Below, one piece after another: positions 24,590 through 34,400 of a stretch of DNA of 64,000 nucleotides. This stretch comes from Mucilaginibacter robiniae (GTDB lineage Bacteria > Bacteroidota > Bacteroidia > Sphingobacteriales > Sphingobacteriaceae). Position 1 is the first letter of the stretch; every line of letters starts with the position of its first letter. The position numbers and the translations under genes are program-made. The stretch covers positions 992,001 to 1,056,000 of the forward strand of contig NZ_CP051682.1 in NCBI RefSeq assembly GCF_012849215.1, read 5' to 3'. Below the pieces are notes generated by a model, which was not told where the DNA came from, ran no database searches, and worked only from the letters and a program-made list of their open reading frames with translations.

Positions 24590-24898
24590 CCCCTTGGAAA
24601 ACTTTTCTAATTCTTCCGTTTTAAATTTTTTTCATACAATTCGTCAAATGTGTTGTAAAATGTTATCCACGTTTGCACATACCAGACAAAAATTTAACGA
24701 CAGCTACAGTTTAAATATTAAAATCTTTGTCCGGTCATTGCCACTCGTAGTTACGCCAGGTATAAATCGTGTTTACGCATAACGCTAAATTATGATAACA
24801 ATTTGTTTTATCTCTATAAATAATAATATTTAAGAACTTGTATTAGAATGACGATATACAAGCTAACTATATAATTCCTTTAAACCATAAACCATTAT
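24590..24898. other. Gap between the GIY-YIG gene and the IS element
   Basis: 309 AT-rich bases. No gene is supported, and no continuation of the helicase truncated on the other side of the IS is visible here on the minus strand. Confidence 0.5.
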
Positions 24899-24956
24899 TG
24901 TAACCCTCCCTTAGTTCGGACTGGTGTTTTATAGACTTAATGATTCAAAAATAGTT

Positions 24957-25802
24957 TTATTGTTGTTGTAACTGTGGGGATGTTGGAAACTCGCCAGAGT
25001 TTTCAATATCCCCACAGTTTAGCCGCTTGTACAGGTCTGGCGTTATACCTCCCAGTGCTTCATGCGGCCTGCTGTAATTGTAATCTTCCATCCATTCATC
25101 GGCTAAAATCTGTACCTGGTTGATGTCTTCAAATAAGTAAGCATCGAGTATATTCTCCCGAAAGGTTCGGTTAAAGCGTTCGATGTATCCATTTTGCATA
25201 GGCTTGCCCGGCTGCGTATATTGTACCTCAATGCCTTTACTCGCACACCAGTCTTTGAACTCTTTACTGATGAATTCAGGGCCATTATCTACCCTGATGC
25301 AACTGGGTTTACCTTGCTCATGAATGCTTCGCTCCAATATCTGTGTTACCCTGGTTGCTGGCATTGTATGGGCAGCTTCAATCGCGATAACCTCTCTATT
25401 GTAATCATCGATAATGTTGAGCGTACGGAACCTTCTTTTGTTCACCAGTACATCACACATAAAATCCATTGACCAAGTTTGACCGGCTTGCTCAGGCACT
25501 ATCAGCGGTACCCTGACTCTTGCCGGTACACGTCTGCGTACCTTACGGCGCTTATTCATGCCCAAAAGCAAATATACTCTGCGCACGCGCTTGTAATTCC
25601 ACTGAAAACCTTGCTGGCGAATGCGGCTGTAATACAGGTCTTGGCCTTCGGTAGGGTGCTTTTCAGCGAGTTCCACTAACTTATTTATAGTTTCAGAATC
25701 ATCACGAACGTTTCTGTAATAAAACATGGATTTGGGCAGCTTGACTACCCGGCAAGCCCTGCTGATGCTTACGCTGTAACCTTCCAGTAAGTAAGCAACC
25801 AT
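24957..25802 (-). CDS. IS3-family transposase OrfB (integrase core)
   Basis: 281 residues. Contains the rve DDE core: MDFMCDVLVNKRRF (first Asp), IRVDNGPEFISKEF (second Asp), and NGYIERFNRTFRENIL (Glu), preceded by an HTH_21 region with YGYRR-like KRVRRVYLLLGMNKRRK. Its frame extends upstream through VLKPCQRKDM to the A6G heptamer at 25835-25829, so it is normally made as an OrfAB fusion by -1 frameshifting. The active-site residues look intact. Confidence 0.9.
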   Translation of the reverse strand: MVAYLLEGYSVSISRACRVVKLPKSMFYYRNVRDDSETINKLVELAEKHPTEGQDLYYSRIRQQGFQWNYKRVRRVYLLLGMNKRRKVRRRVPARVRVPLIVPEQAGQTWSMDFMCDVLVNKRRFRTLNIIDDYNREVIAIEAAHTMPATRVTQILERSIHEQGKPSCIRVDNGPEFISKEFKDWCASKGIEVQYTQPGKPMQNGYIERFNRTFRENILDAYLFEDINQVQILADEWMEDYNYSRPHEALGGITPDLYKRLNCGDIENSGEFPTSPQLQQQ

Positions 25803-25822
25803 GTCCTTGCGCTGGCAGGGCT

Positions 25823-26090
25823 TTAGAACTTTTTTGAGAGCACGTCCTTCAGCATCTTATTATCCAGCGCCAGTTCTGCATACATGTGTTTCAGCTTACG
25901 GTTCTCTTCTTCCAGCTCTTTGAGCCGTTTCAGTTCCTGGCTGTCCATGCCGGCATACTTCTTTCGCCAGTTATAAAAGGTCGATTTGTGAATGCCGAGT
26001 TCCCGGCAGATATCAGTTAGCTCACGGCCTCCTTCATACTCTTTGATGGCCTTGCGGGGTCTGTGCTTCGGTGATAATAGAGTTCTTCAT
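25823..26090 (-). CDS. IS3-family OrfA, broken by one base
   Basis: ATG 26090 opens MKNSIITEAQ, a typical OrfA start, but stops after 18 codons. Another frame then gives the expected helix-turn-helix and leucine-zipper protein: RKAIKEYEGGRELTD, ELGIHKSTFYNWRKKY, LKRLKELEEENRKLKH, ending VLSKKF with TAA at 25825-25823. Removing one C from the C4 run (plus-strand G at 26056-26059) would join the two. Either the element is inactive or this is a sequencing indel. Confidence 0.75.
25829..25835 (-). promoter_or_regulatory. Programmed -1 frameshift heptamer A AAA AAG
   Basis: In orfA phase the codons are TCA AAA AAG TTC TAA, so the heptamer is correctly placed (X XXY YYZ). A -1 slip leads into the orfB frame (VLKPCQRKD). 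Confidence 0.75.
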
Positions 26091-26139
26091 TATTGACTGT
26101 TTAAAGTTAAGACTTTTCGTCCTCTAAGCAGTCCGGTTT

Positions 26140-26562
26140 TTAGGAGGGGTTACATGCCAACATTTGAGGCAGCAAACTAATGCCACTCCATTGATCGTAG
26201 GCTAGCAAATCAACCGGATAGCTTTCCTGAAAAACCAAATCATCTTCCGTATTAATAGTAATAGTGATTCTGCTAGCTATACGTTCAGTAAGGTAAGCAA
26301 GGTATTTAGATGAAACGTTTAAGAGTATTGATTTAAATTCATAAGTCTCACCACGACTCAAAAAGTCAATGTTATATTTCCATACATCGGCAAAATCATG
26401 TTCTGTAGTAATTTCAATGCCTACATTCGTCCCGTTCTGATCGCTTTGGTTCTGAAGCGTAAATTCTCGAATAACAGGAACATGGTTTTGTTGAAATGCA
26501 AAGTTAATCGCCGGAATATAAGCAAAGTTAACCTTTGCCGCAGATAAAGTTAAGGTATTCAT
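26140..26562 (-). pseudogene. N-terminal stub of a DUF4011-type helicase, truncated by the IS
   Basis: The gene runs from ATG 26562 to the IS border at 26154; the last four codons and stop lie in the IS. The 136 host residues (INFAFQQNHVPVIREFTLQN, GIEITTEHDFADVWKYNID, ESYPVDLLAYDQWSGISLLP) match my recollection of the N-terminal domain of large DUF4011/DUF3320 superfamily I helicases (~1700-2000 residues), which continue with AFVTPNHP. More than 90% of the gene is missing. Such helicases occur in defence and mobile regions. Confidence 0.6.
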
Positions 26563-27434
26563 ATTAGGTGATTAAAATAGTGAATATTTTAATCAAAATA
26601 ATGTAAGACTGAAATGAAATAAAATTCAACTACTCTCAAATATAAATTTATATACTAAACGACTTTCTGGATAAAAAGACTGCTGCTTACTACAATATGG
26701 CCTGTTACCTAAGCTTGGAAGAGCATACAGATTCCGCACTCATTATTTTAAGGCACGCTTCATTTGCTTAATGATGCAGATTGACGCCTTTACATCCATT
26801 GGAGGCTTAGAGACTCCTGACGAAAGTAAAAAGGAACTCAATGTATATCCGGTTAAAGCTCGCTTTTTACTACTGACATCCATCACTTCTGTACCAATTA
26901 TGATAGTGTCATGGCTGATACGGCGCGTTTCAAGCAAGTCATGAAAGCTGGTTACTTTGAACAAAGCCAACAGAAACATGAATAATCATAAGATACATAA
27001 AGTAAGCCGTACCGACTTTTTTGTCCAGCATATCAGATCAGCTCCGGAATTTTATAGTGCTATCTAAAAGTGGAGCAATACAACATTGCTTTTTCGGCAC
27101 CCTATGTGAAGATAAAAACAAATTTGAAGCAGATTCACCAAAGATATATATTACACCTGGTACAATAACTGGTTAGCTAATTCACAACAAGCAACACCAA
27201 ATAACCTATCGGATTAGGACTATTGGATAAGAGATCAGTTTTGTAAGTGTTACTACGAACAGGCACTGGATAAAAGCAAGGCAAGCTATTTATAATATCT
27301 TGCATATTCAGGATTCTAAAACTTTTTAGCACGAAGACAGAGGGAAAATAAGGTTGCTTCCTTGCCATAGAGAAGAGGTCTATTTTCTTAATAAAGCCAC
27401 GAAGACAGAAGGCAGCTTTGCAAGTTCGAGAACA
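26563..27434. other. About 870 bases without a supported gene
   Basis: Open stretches exist (78 codons at 26743-26979 and 91 codons at 27177-27452, minus strand), but their composition is not convincing and no domain is recognised. CACGAAGACAGA occurs twice (near 27331 and 27400). Probably decayed sequence of the island. Confidence 0.5.
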
Positions 27435-27470
27435 ACTTCTTAGGATAGACAATTGTCTATCCTAAGAAGT
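27435..27470. terminator. 36-base perfect palindrome downstream of the PorP/SprF gene
   Basis: Bases 27435-27452 are the exact reverse complement of 27453-27470. It follows the stop of the minus-strand PorP/SprF gene at 27483 and is probably its terminator. Confidence 0.6.
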
Positions 27471-27482
27471 CTTTGTTTCTCT

Positions 27483-28445
27483 TTAAAGTAGTTTATGGCT
27501 ATTATTACCTCTTGATCCAAAACTATACGTAAGCATAATTTCGTGGGTGGCAAAGGTAAACTGACTAATGTTGTTGTTAGCCGTACCAAATTGATAAGCA
27601 TAACCTAAACGCAAGCCATCTACCTGAACGCTTAATATCCCAGCCATCTCGTTGTTGGTTCGGTAATTGGCGCCTATTCCTAATATACTTTTTATGTAAA
27701 CCGTTGTAGAAACATCTGCGGTTGCCGGAACGCCTTTAGTAGCCTGAAACAAAAAGGCTGGTTTAACCCGAAAATCATCACCTTGCTGCCCCGAAAGATA
27801 GGCGCCCTGGACATAATAATGATTACGGAAGTAGGTATTCTTTTCCGCTGAAGCTACACCTAATGAACGTAAATTGAATTGCGGTACCGAAACGCCTAAG
27901 TAATAGTTATCGCTGTAGTACATTACACCAAAACCCAAGTTTGGCCGTGTCTCCCGAACGTCACTATACAAAAACATCGGATCATCAGGAGCTACAGACG
28001 AATAACTAGCTACATATCTCCGCACTCCTGCATCCATGGATACAGCCAGATAGCCCTTTTCTGATAACCGCACTGATTTGGCAAAGTAAGCATTAATCTC
28101 TGTTTGATGCTCAACAGCAAACTTATCGTCCATAACAGTTATACCTGCGGCTGCTCCAATACGTTGTAGTGGAAAGGCACTGCTGAAAAGAAAGGTAGAT
28201 GGGGATCCTTCGATCCCCGCCCATTGCTTGCGGTATATAGCTGAAACCGAACCCTGCTCATCCAGCAACGAATAAGTATGGTTAATCGGGGTCAGGTTGT
28301 TCATATATTGCGTATAGGTAAACAGTTGCTGAGCTTTCGACTGAAGCATACAGCTCAGCAGAACAAGCACAAGGCCGGCAACCTTCCAATTGAATATATT
28401 GTTAATTGTAGTCATTACTTTTATGACGCTTTGTTTTTTTGTCAT
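27483..28445 (-). CDS. PorP/SprF family type IX secretion outer-membrane protein
   Basis: 320 residues. Signal peptide near residues 15-38 (VAGLVLVLLSCMLQSKAQ), then the family start FTYTQYMNNLTPINHTY with downstream YRKQWAGIEGSPSTFLFSSAFPL, GLGASVVMD-like AAGITVMDDKFAV, and a C-terminal beta strand HEIMLTYSFG. PorP/SprF proteins are paired with individual large T9SS substrates that have type B sorting domains, and the giant adhesin gene lies directly upstream on the same strand with 32 bases between them. It probably receives that adhesin at the outer membrane. The start could also be M11. Confidence 0.9.
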   Translation of the reverse strand: MTKKQSVIKVMTTINNIFNWKVAGLVLVLLSCMLQSKAQQLFTYTQYMNNLTPINHTYSLLDEQGSVSAIYRKQWAGIEGSPSTFLFSSAFPLQRIGAAAGITVMDDKFAVEHQTEINAYFAKSVRLSEKGYLAVSMDAGVRRYVASYSSVAPDDPMFLYSDVRETRPNLGFGVMYYSDNYYLGVSVPQFNLRSLGVASAEKNTYFRNHYYVQGAYLSGQQGDDFRVKPAFLFQATKGVPATADVSTTVYIKSILGIGANYRTNNEMAGILSVQVDGLRLGYAYQFGTANNNISQFTFATHEIMLTYSFGSRGNNSHKLL

Positions 28446-28477
28446 TGTTTTTGTTTTCCTTAATTCTGTAGCTGCCT

Positions 28478-31400
28478 TTAGTATTTAAGTATAAACCAAC
28501 CTGTTTTTCTTCTGCCTTCTCCATTTACCGTATACTCCAGCAGATAGAAGTAGGTACCAGCCTGCTGCATGGCTCCGGTTATATTTGAATGCCCATCAAA
28601 TGCATTGCTTGCATTATTGTAATTCTGGGTATCAAATATTTTTACGCCATTGCGGTTGATAACTGTTACCCGATTAACAGGGTGCTCATTAATACCTTCT
28701 ATGTAAAGCACATCATTAATACCGTCGCCATTAGGTGATACTGCCTGACGAACAAGCACCTCACTACCCGAAGCATCTACCACTTCGAAGGTTTGCTTTA
28801 CAGTAGTTGCCGGCAGGTAATTGGCATTACCCTCCTGGGTGGCCGTAATGGTTATACTGCCTAATCTGTTTGCACTTAAGGTTTGACCGTTAACAGATGC
28901 AATTACCGGATCTGAAGTAACCAAAGTTACTGGTAATCCTGAACTGGCTGTTACTGCCGACAGACTGTATTGTACACCCTTTAACTGGTTAGGTATAATA
29001 GCAAAATTGATAATTTGCGGCGCTTTGTTCACTATCAAGGTGTGTGTTACTGATGGCATGTTAGTGTAATTACCATTAGCAGCCAAGGTTGCCGTTATAG
29101 TAGAAACACCCGCACCTACAATATGAATTTTACCATTTACTATGGTAGCTACTGAAGTATTACTGCTGCTATACAGTACAACTTCACCTGTATTAGCAGT
29201 GGCACCAGGATTGAAATCGCTATCTCCATAAGTTTTTTCACTTAATGAATTGAAGGTTAACGTACGTTCGGTTGGCATAACTGTCAATATACCGTTCACA
29301 TACATAAAGCTGTAATTAGCGCTTACTCCACTTGATGGTGTAATAGCATAGGTACCTGCAATTGAGTTGGTTGTAGCTAAAGTATTTGCTACAGGCTGAA
29401 CAGACAATTTGCTTGCATCATCGCCATTTACAAAACCGCTATAACTTACAGTTAACGCAGGGTTAGCCGTTCCGTATAATTTGGTTTGGTTATTTGCGGT
29501 TACCGTTAATAGAGCAGGTGTTACGGTTAGTGTACCTTTATTGTACACAATGGTATAGTTGTTACTTACCGCCCCGTTTACCTGGATATCATACGTACCA
29601 GCACCTGATGCTGTAGTGGCTATAGTTGATGCAGTTGCCGCAGATGCTAACTGGCTTGCATTGTCGCCGTTAATGAAACCATTATAAGTTACGGTCAGTG
29701 CCGGATTAGCCTCACCATAAACTTTGGTTTTATTATCTGCTGCAATAGTCAGAATTGCTTTACCGATAATCAGGTTTGCACCTGTATAGGTTAATGCATA
29801 ATTTCCATTCAATGCCAGCGAGCCTTGTTTAATGGCGTAGCTGCCTACACTCTCTCCAGCATCACGGGTTAGTGAACCGCTAAAGGCATCTGAACCTACC
29901 AGCGTACCGGAAGTAATTTTGTAAGTTAAAGTCGGATCGGTTGTACCGTAAGTTTTGCTTTGCGCATTAGCTGTTACAGTAATAGCCGCTGGACTTACTG
30001 TTAATAACTGACTTACGTCTGCAGCTGCTACGTGGTTAGCATCAGTTGCTTGTGAAGCCGTTATGGTTGTTGTACCGGCACTGATAATATGAACCTTACC
30101 ACTTACAATAGTAGCTACCGCAGTATTGGTGCTGGTGTAAGTAATTGGTGTTACTGCATTGGTACTTGTTGCGCCTGCACTAAAATCGCCATCTCCATAG
30201 GTTTTAGCAGGCAACGTGGCCAGTGTGATAGCAGGTTGAGCAGCTTGTACAGTTAATGTACCTGGCACATAAGTAACTACATAGTTAGTGGAAGCAGCAC
30301 CATTTGCAGTGATAGCATAAGTACCTGCTGGCGAACTGTTGACTGCTGTTGTGGTAGCCATAGGTTGAGTAGTAAGCTTTGAGGCATCGTCGCCATTTAC
30401 AAAACCATTGTAACTTACTGTCAGATTCGGATTAGCTTGACCATAAATTTTGGTCTTATTTTCTGCTGTAATAGTTAAGCCAGCTTTATTAATTGTTAAA
30501 CCAGCCCCTACATAGGTTAATACATAATTTGTGCTAACAGCTAAAGTTCCCTGGCTTATAGCGTACGTACCTGTATTTTCACCAGCTGCACGGGTTAAGC
30601 TGCCAGTAAAGGTGTCACTACCTACTAGTGTACCCAGAGTGGTTTTATAAGTTAATGCCGGATCAGTATCACCGTAGGTTTTAGCTTTTACATCAGCAGT
30701 AATCGTTATGGCTTTAGCACCAATATTCAGATTTGCTCCGGTATAAGTCAGCTTATAATTATTGCTTAATGCTAAGGTACCTTGCTGAATAGCATAAGAA
30801 CCTACATTCTCTCCAGCACTACGGGTTAATGAACCGCTGAAAGCATCTGAGCCAATCAGACTTCCCGAAGTCACCTGGTAAGTCAAGCTTGGATCTGCAT
30901 CGCCATAAGTTTTACTTTGTGCATTGGCTGTTAAAGTAATTGCTGCTTTAGTTACAGTTAATGCTTGTGTTACACTTTTAGCGGCACTGTTATTAGCATC
31001 AGCAGCTTGTGTTGCAGTAATGTTAGCTGTACCTGCACCTACGATGTGGATATTACCGTCTGTAACAGTCGCTACAGCCACGTTATCACTACTGTAAGTC
31101 AGAGCTGCACTACCAGTGCTCGTAGCATTCGCTGTAAAGTCTGCATCGCCATATGTTTTAGTTGGCAATGCGGCAAACGTGATGGTTGGCTGCCCTGCAG
31201 TAACCGTTAAGGTACCTGCCTGGTAAATAGGCGTATAATTAGGAATAACTACACCGCTTACACTAATCGGGTACGTACCCAATGGTGACGTAGTAATTGC
31301 CGTTGTAGACAACACAGGCTGTGTAGTCACGATTGATGCGTCATCACCACCTACAAAACCCTGATAGCTGGTAGTTAAGGTTGGATTGATTGCGCCGTAA

Positions 31401-34400
31401 ACTTTAGTCTGGTTGTCCGCTACGATAGTTAAACTAGCCTTATCAATTGTCAGGTTAGCACCTCTATAGTTTAGCGTGTAGTTATTATTCAGCGCTAACG
31501 TACCTTGCTTAATTGCATAAGTACCTGCATTTTCACCAGCATCACGAACCAGTGAACCTGTAAACTTATCCTGGCCTACTAAAGTACCTGAGGTAATATT
31601 GTAGGTTAAAGACGGATCTGCCTGACCATATACTTTCGTCTGCGGATTAGCAGTTATCGTGATAGCAGCCGGGGTGATGGTTAAGTTAGCAGTGTTGTAC
31701 GTTAAGTTATAGTTGCTGCTCAGGCCCAGTGTTCCTTGCTGAATAGCATAAGTGCCTATGTTCTCACCTGCATTACGGGTTAAACTACCAGTGAAAGCAT
31801 CTTGACCTATAAGTGCACCTGATGTAATTTTGTAAGTTAATGCTGGGTCTGCATCACCATAATTTTTATTTTGTGCATTCGCTGTTAAAGTGATAGCTGC
31901 TTTGTTTACAGTTAACGTTTGTACCACACTTTTAGCAGCACTGTTGTTAGCATCAGCAACCTGCATAGCCGTAATATTAGCTGTACCTGCGCCTACAATA
32001 TGGATATTGCCATCTACAACAGTGGCTACAGCCGTGTTATCACTACTGTAAGTTAAAGCCGTACTACCCGTACTTGTAGCACCTGCTGCAAAATCAGCAT
32101 CGCCGTAATTTTTAACTGGCAAAGTAGCAAAGGTGATGGCGGGTTGGCCTGCAGTTATAGTCAGCGTGCCTGCATGATAGATAGGCGTATAGTTAGCTGC
32201 AATAGCACCGCTTACAGTGATTGGATACGTGCCTACTGGTGATGTAGTGGTTGCCGTTGTAGCTAGTACGGGCTGCGTAGTTACGATTGATGCATCATCA
32301 CCACCTACAAAACCCAGATAGTTCGCCGTCAGCGTTGGGTTGGCTGCACCATAAACTTTAGTCTGATTATCGGCAGTGATGATTAAACCGGCCTTATTGA
32401 TAATCAGGTTAGCACTATTGTAGCTCAGCGTATAGTTATTATTAAGAACTAACGTACCTTGTTGGATAGCATAAGTGCCTGCATTCTCACCCGCATCACG
32501 CGTTAATGAACCGATGAAAGCATCCTGGCTGCTCACCAGTTTACCACTGGTAATCTGATACGTTAGGGAAGGATCTGCCTGGCCGTAAACTTTGGCTTGT
32601 GGGTTGGCGGCTATAGTGATGGCAGCCGGCGTGATGGTTAAATTAGCCTCTTTGAAAGTTAAGTTATAGTTACTGCCCAGCGTCAGCGTTCCTTGATGAA
32701 TAGCATAAGCAGCAACATTCTCTCCAGCGTTGCGCGTTAATGAGCCCGTGAAGGTATCCTCACCCACTAGCTTGCCACTGGTAAGCTGATAAGTTAAGGC
32801 AGGATCTGCCTGACCATATACTTTCGTCTGCGGGTTGACCGTTACTGTAACAGAAAGTGGAACAGCAATATAGGTTTGTTGCACGCTTGCAGCGGCGGCA
32901 TGTGTAGCATCGGCTGCCTGCGAAGCCGTAATTACGGCCGATCCGGCACCTACAGTGTGCAACTTATTGTCGGGGGTAATCGTTGCTACGGCAGGGTTGC
33001 TGCTGGTGTACGTGATTGGTGTTGACGTGTTCGTACTCGTGGCTGCTAAGGCAAAGTCCGGCGCATCGCCATACTGTTGTATCCGCAAAGCAAAAAATGT
33101 AATTACAGGTGTTGCGGTATTCCTGGTTACATTTAACGTATAGGTTTTACTGGTTGCACCATCTTGCGCGGTGGTTACTACCTGTATAGTATTCGCCCCT
33201 ACAGCCAATGGGATAGCACCTGATGCTGTTCCAGACTGCACTGTTGTACCGTTAACAGTTACTATAGCATTGTCATCGGTTGTATTTGGCTTCAAAGTAA
33301 TACTGCTTACCGAATTTTCCACATTAGCATTATAGCTGGTAGTGCCTGAAGCAAATGTCGGAGACAGTGTACCTGAGCTGATCGATAAATTAGATAAAGT
33401 AGCTACCGAGCTGCCGATGCGGGTTACATTCACCGTGTAAGCCTGCTGCGTAATTCCATCCTGTGCAGTTACAACTACCTGAATGGTATTGTTGCCAACA
33501 GCCAGTGGAATGGCACCTGAAGCTGTTCCTAATGTTACAGTTGTACCATTAACAGATACAGTGGCATTGGCATCAGTTGTGGTCGGTGTTAATGTTACAG
33601 ATGTTGTAGCATTAACAACCGAAGCGGCATAGCTTTGCGTGCCGGAGTTAAACGTTGGCGATAAAGTTCCAGAGCTGATTGACAAGGCATTCAGCGTTGC
33701 CACTGAACTGCCAGCACGCATCACAGTCAATGTATAAGCTTTCTGCGTACTACCGTCTTGTGCCGTTACTACAACTTGGATGGTGTTGGAACCAACAGCC
33801 AGCGGAATGGCGCTTGACGCCGTACCAGAGATTACTGGTGTACTATTAACAGATATAGTGGCAGTAGCATCAGTTGCTGTAGGTTTGATTGCTATTGAGG
33901 TCGTCGCGTTACTAACCGAAGCCGCATAGCTTTGTGTGTTTGAATTAAAAACTGGAGACAAATTACCCGAGCTGATTGACAAGGCATTCAGCGTTGCCAC
34001 TGAACTAGCCGCACGATTAATCGTCAGCGTATAAGTTTTGGTAGTCACACCATCCTGCGCGGTTACCACTATAGGAATAGTATTGGTACCTACCGCTAAT
34101 GAAATATAGTTTGCTGCTTGTGATTTTGCGGTTGAACCGTTTACTTTCATCGTTGCATTACCATCATTGAGTCCTGCGATGAGGCCGATCAGACTAGTTG
34201 AATTACTCACTGATGAGGTATAGCTGGTGGTAGCAGCGTTAAATGCAGGTGAAAGTGTAAGTTGAGGAGAGTTCAGGCTAGACAAGGTAGCGTCTGAACT
34301 TACCACAGCAATCGAAAAATAATTACTGTACGAAATACAATCGGTACTACTGTTAGTTACCGTTAAATAAAAATCATACACTCCAGCCGCAGTTCCGGCA

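Larger units (their letters stand above)
24899..26154 (-). mobile_element. IS3-family insertion sequence, 1256 bases
   Basis: Ends are imperfect inverted repeats: TGTAACCCTCCCTTAG... at 24899 and TGTAACCCCTCCTAAA... read inward from 26154, both followed by CGGACTG and, further in, AGACTT/AGTCTT. It encodes orfA (25823-26090) and orfB (24957-25802). No target-site duplication is visible (ATTAT on the left, TGCCA on the right). It cuts a gene on its right, and the rest of that gene is not on its left, so a deletion accompanied or followed insertion. Confidence 0.85.

Noticed and set aside
26743..26979. 78-codon minus-strand frame in the island
   Set aside because: No recognisable domain or supporting context; an overlapping plus-strand stretch is equally plausible, so neither is called.
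27177..27452. 91-codon minus-strand frame
   Set aside because: It starts inside the palindromic terminator region and has no recognised features.
22974..27470. CRISPR array
   Set aside because: The short TTGGTACAACAA repeats are few and not regularly spaced; no array is present anywhere in the window.
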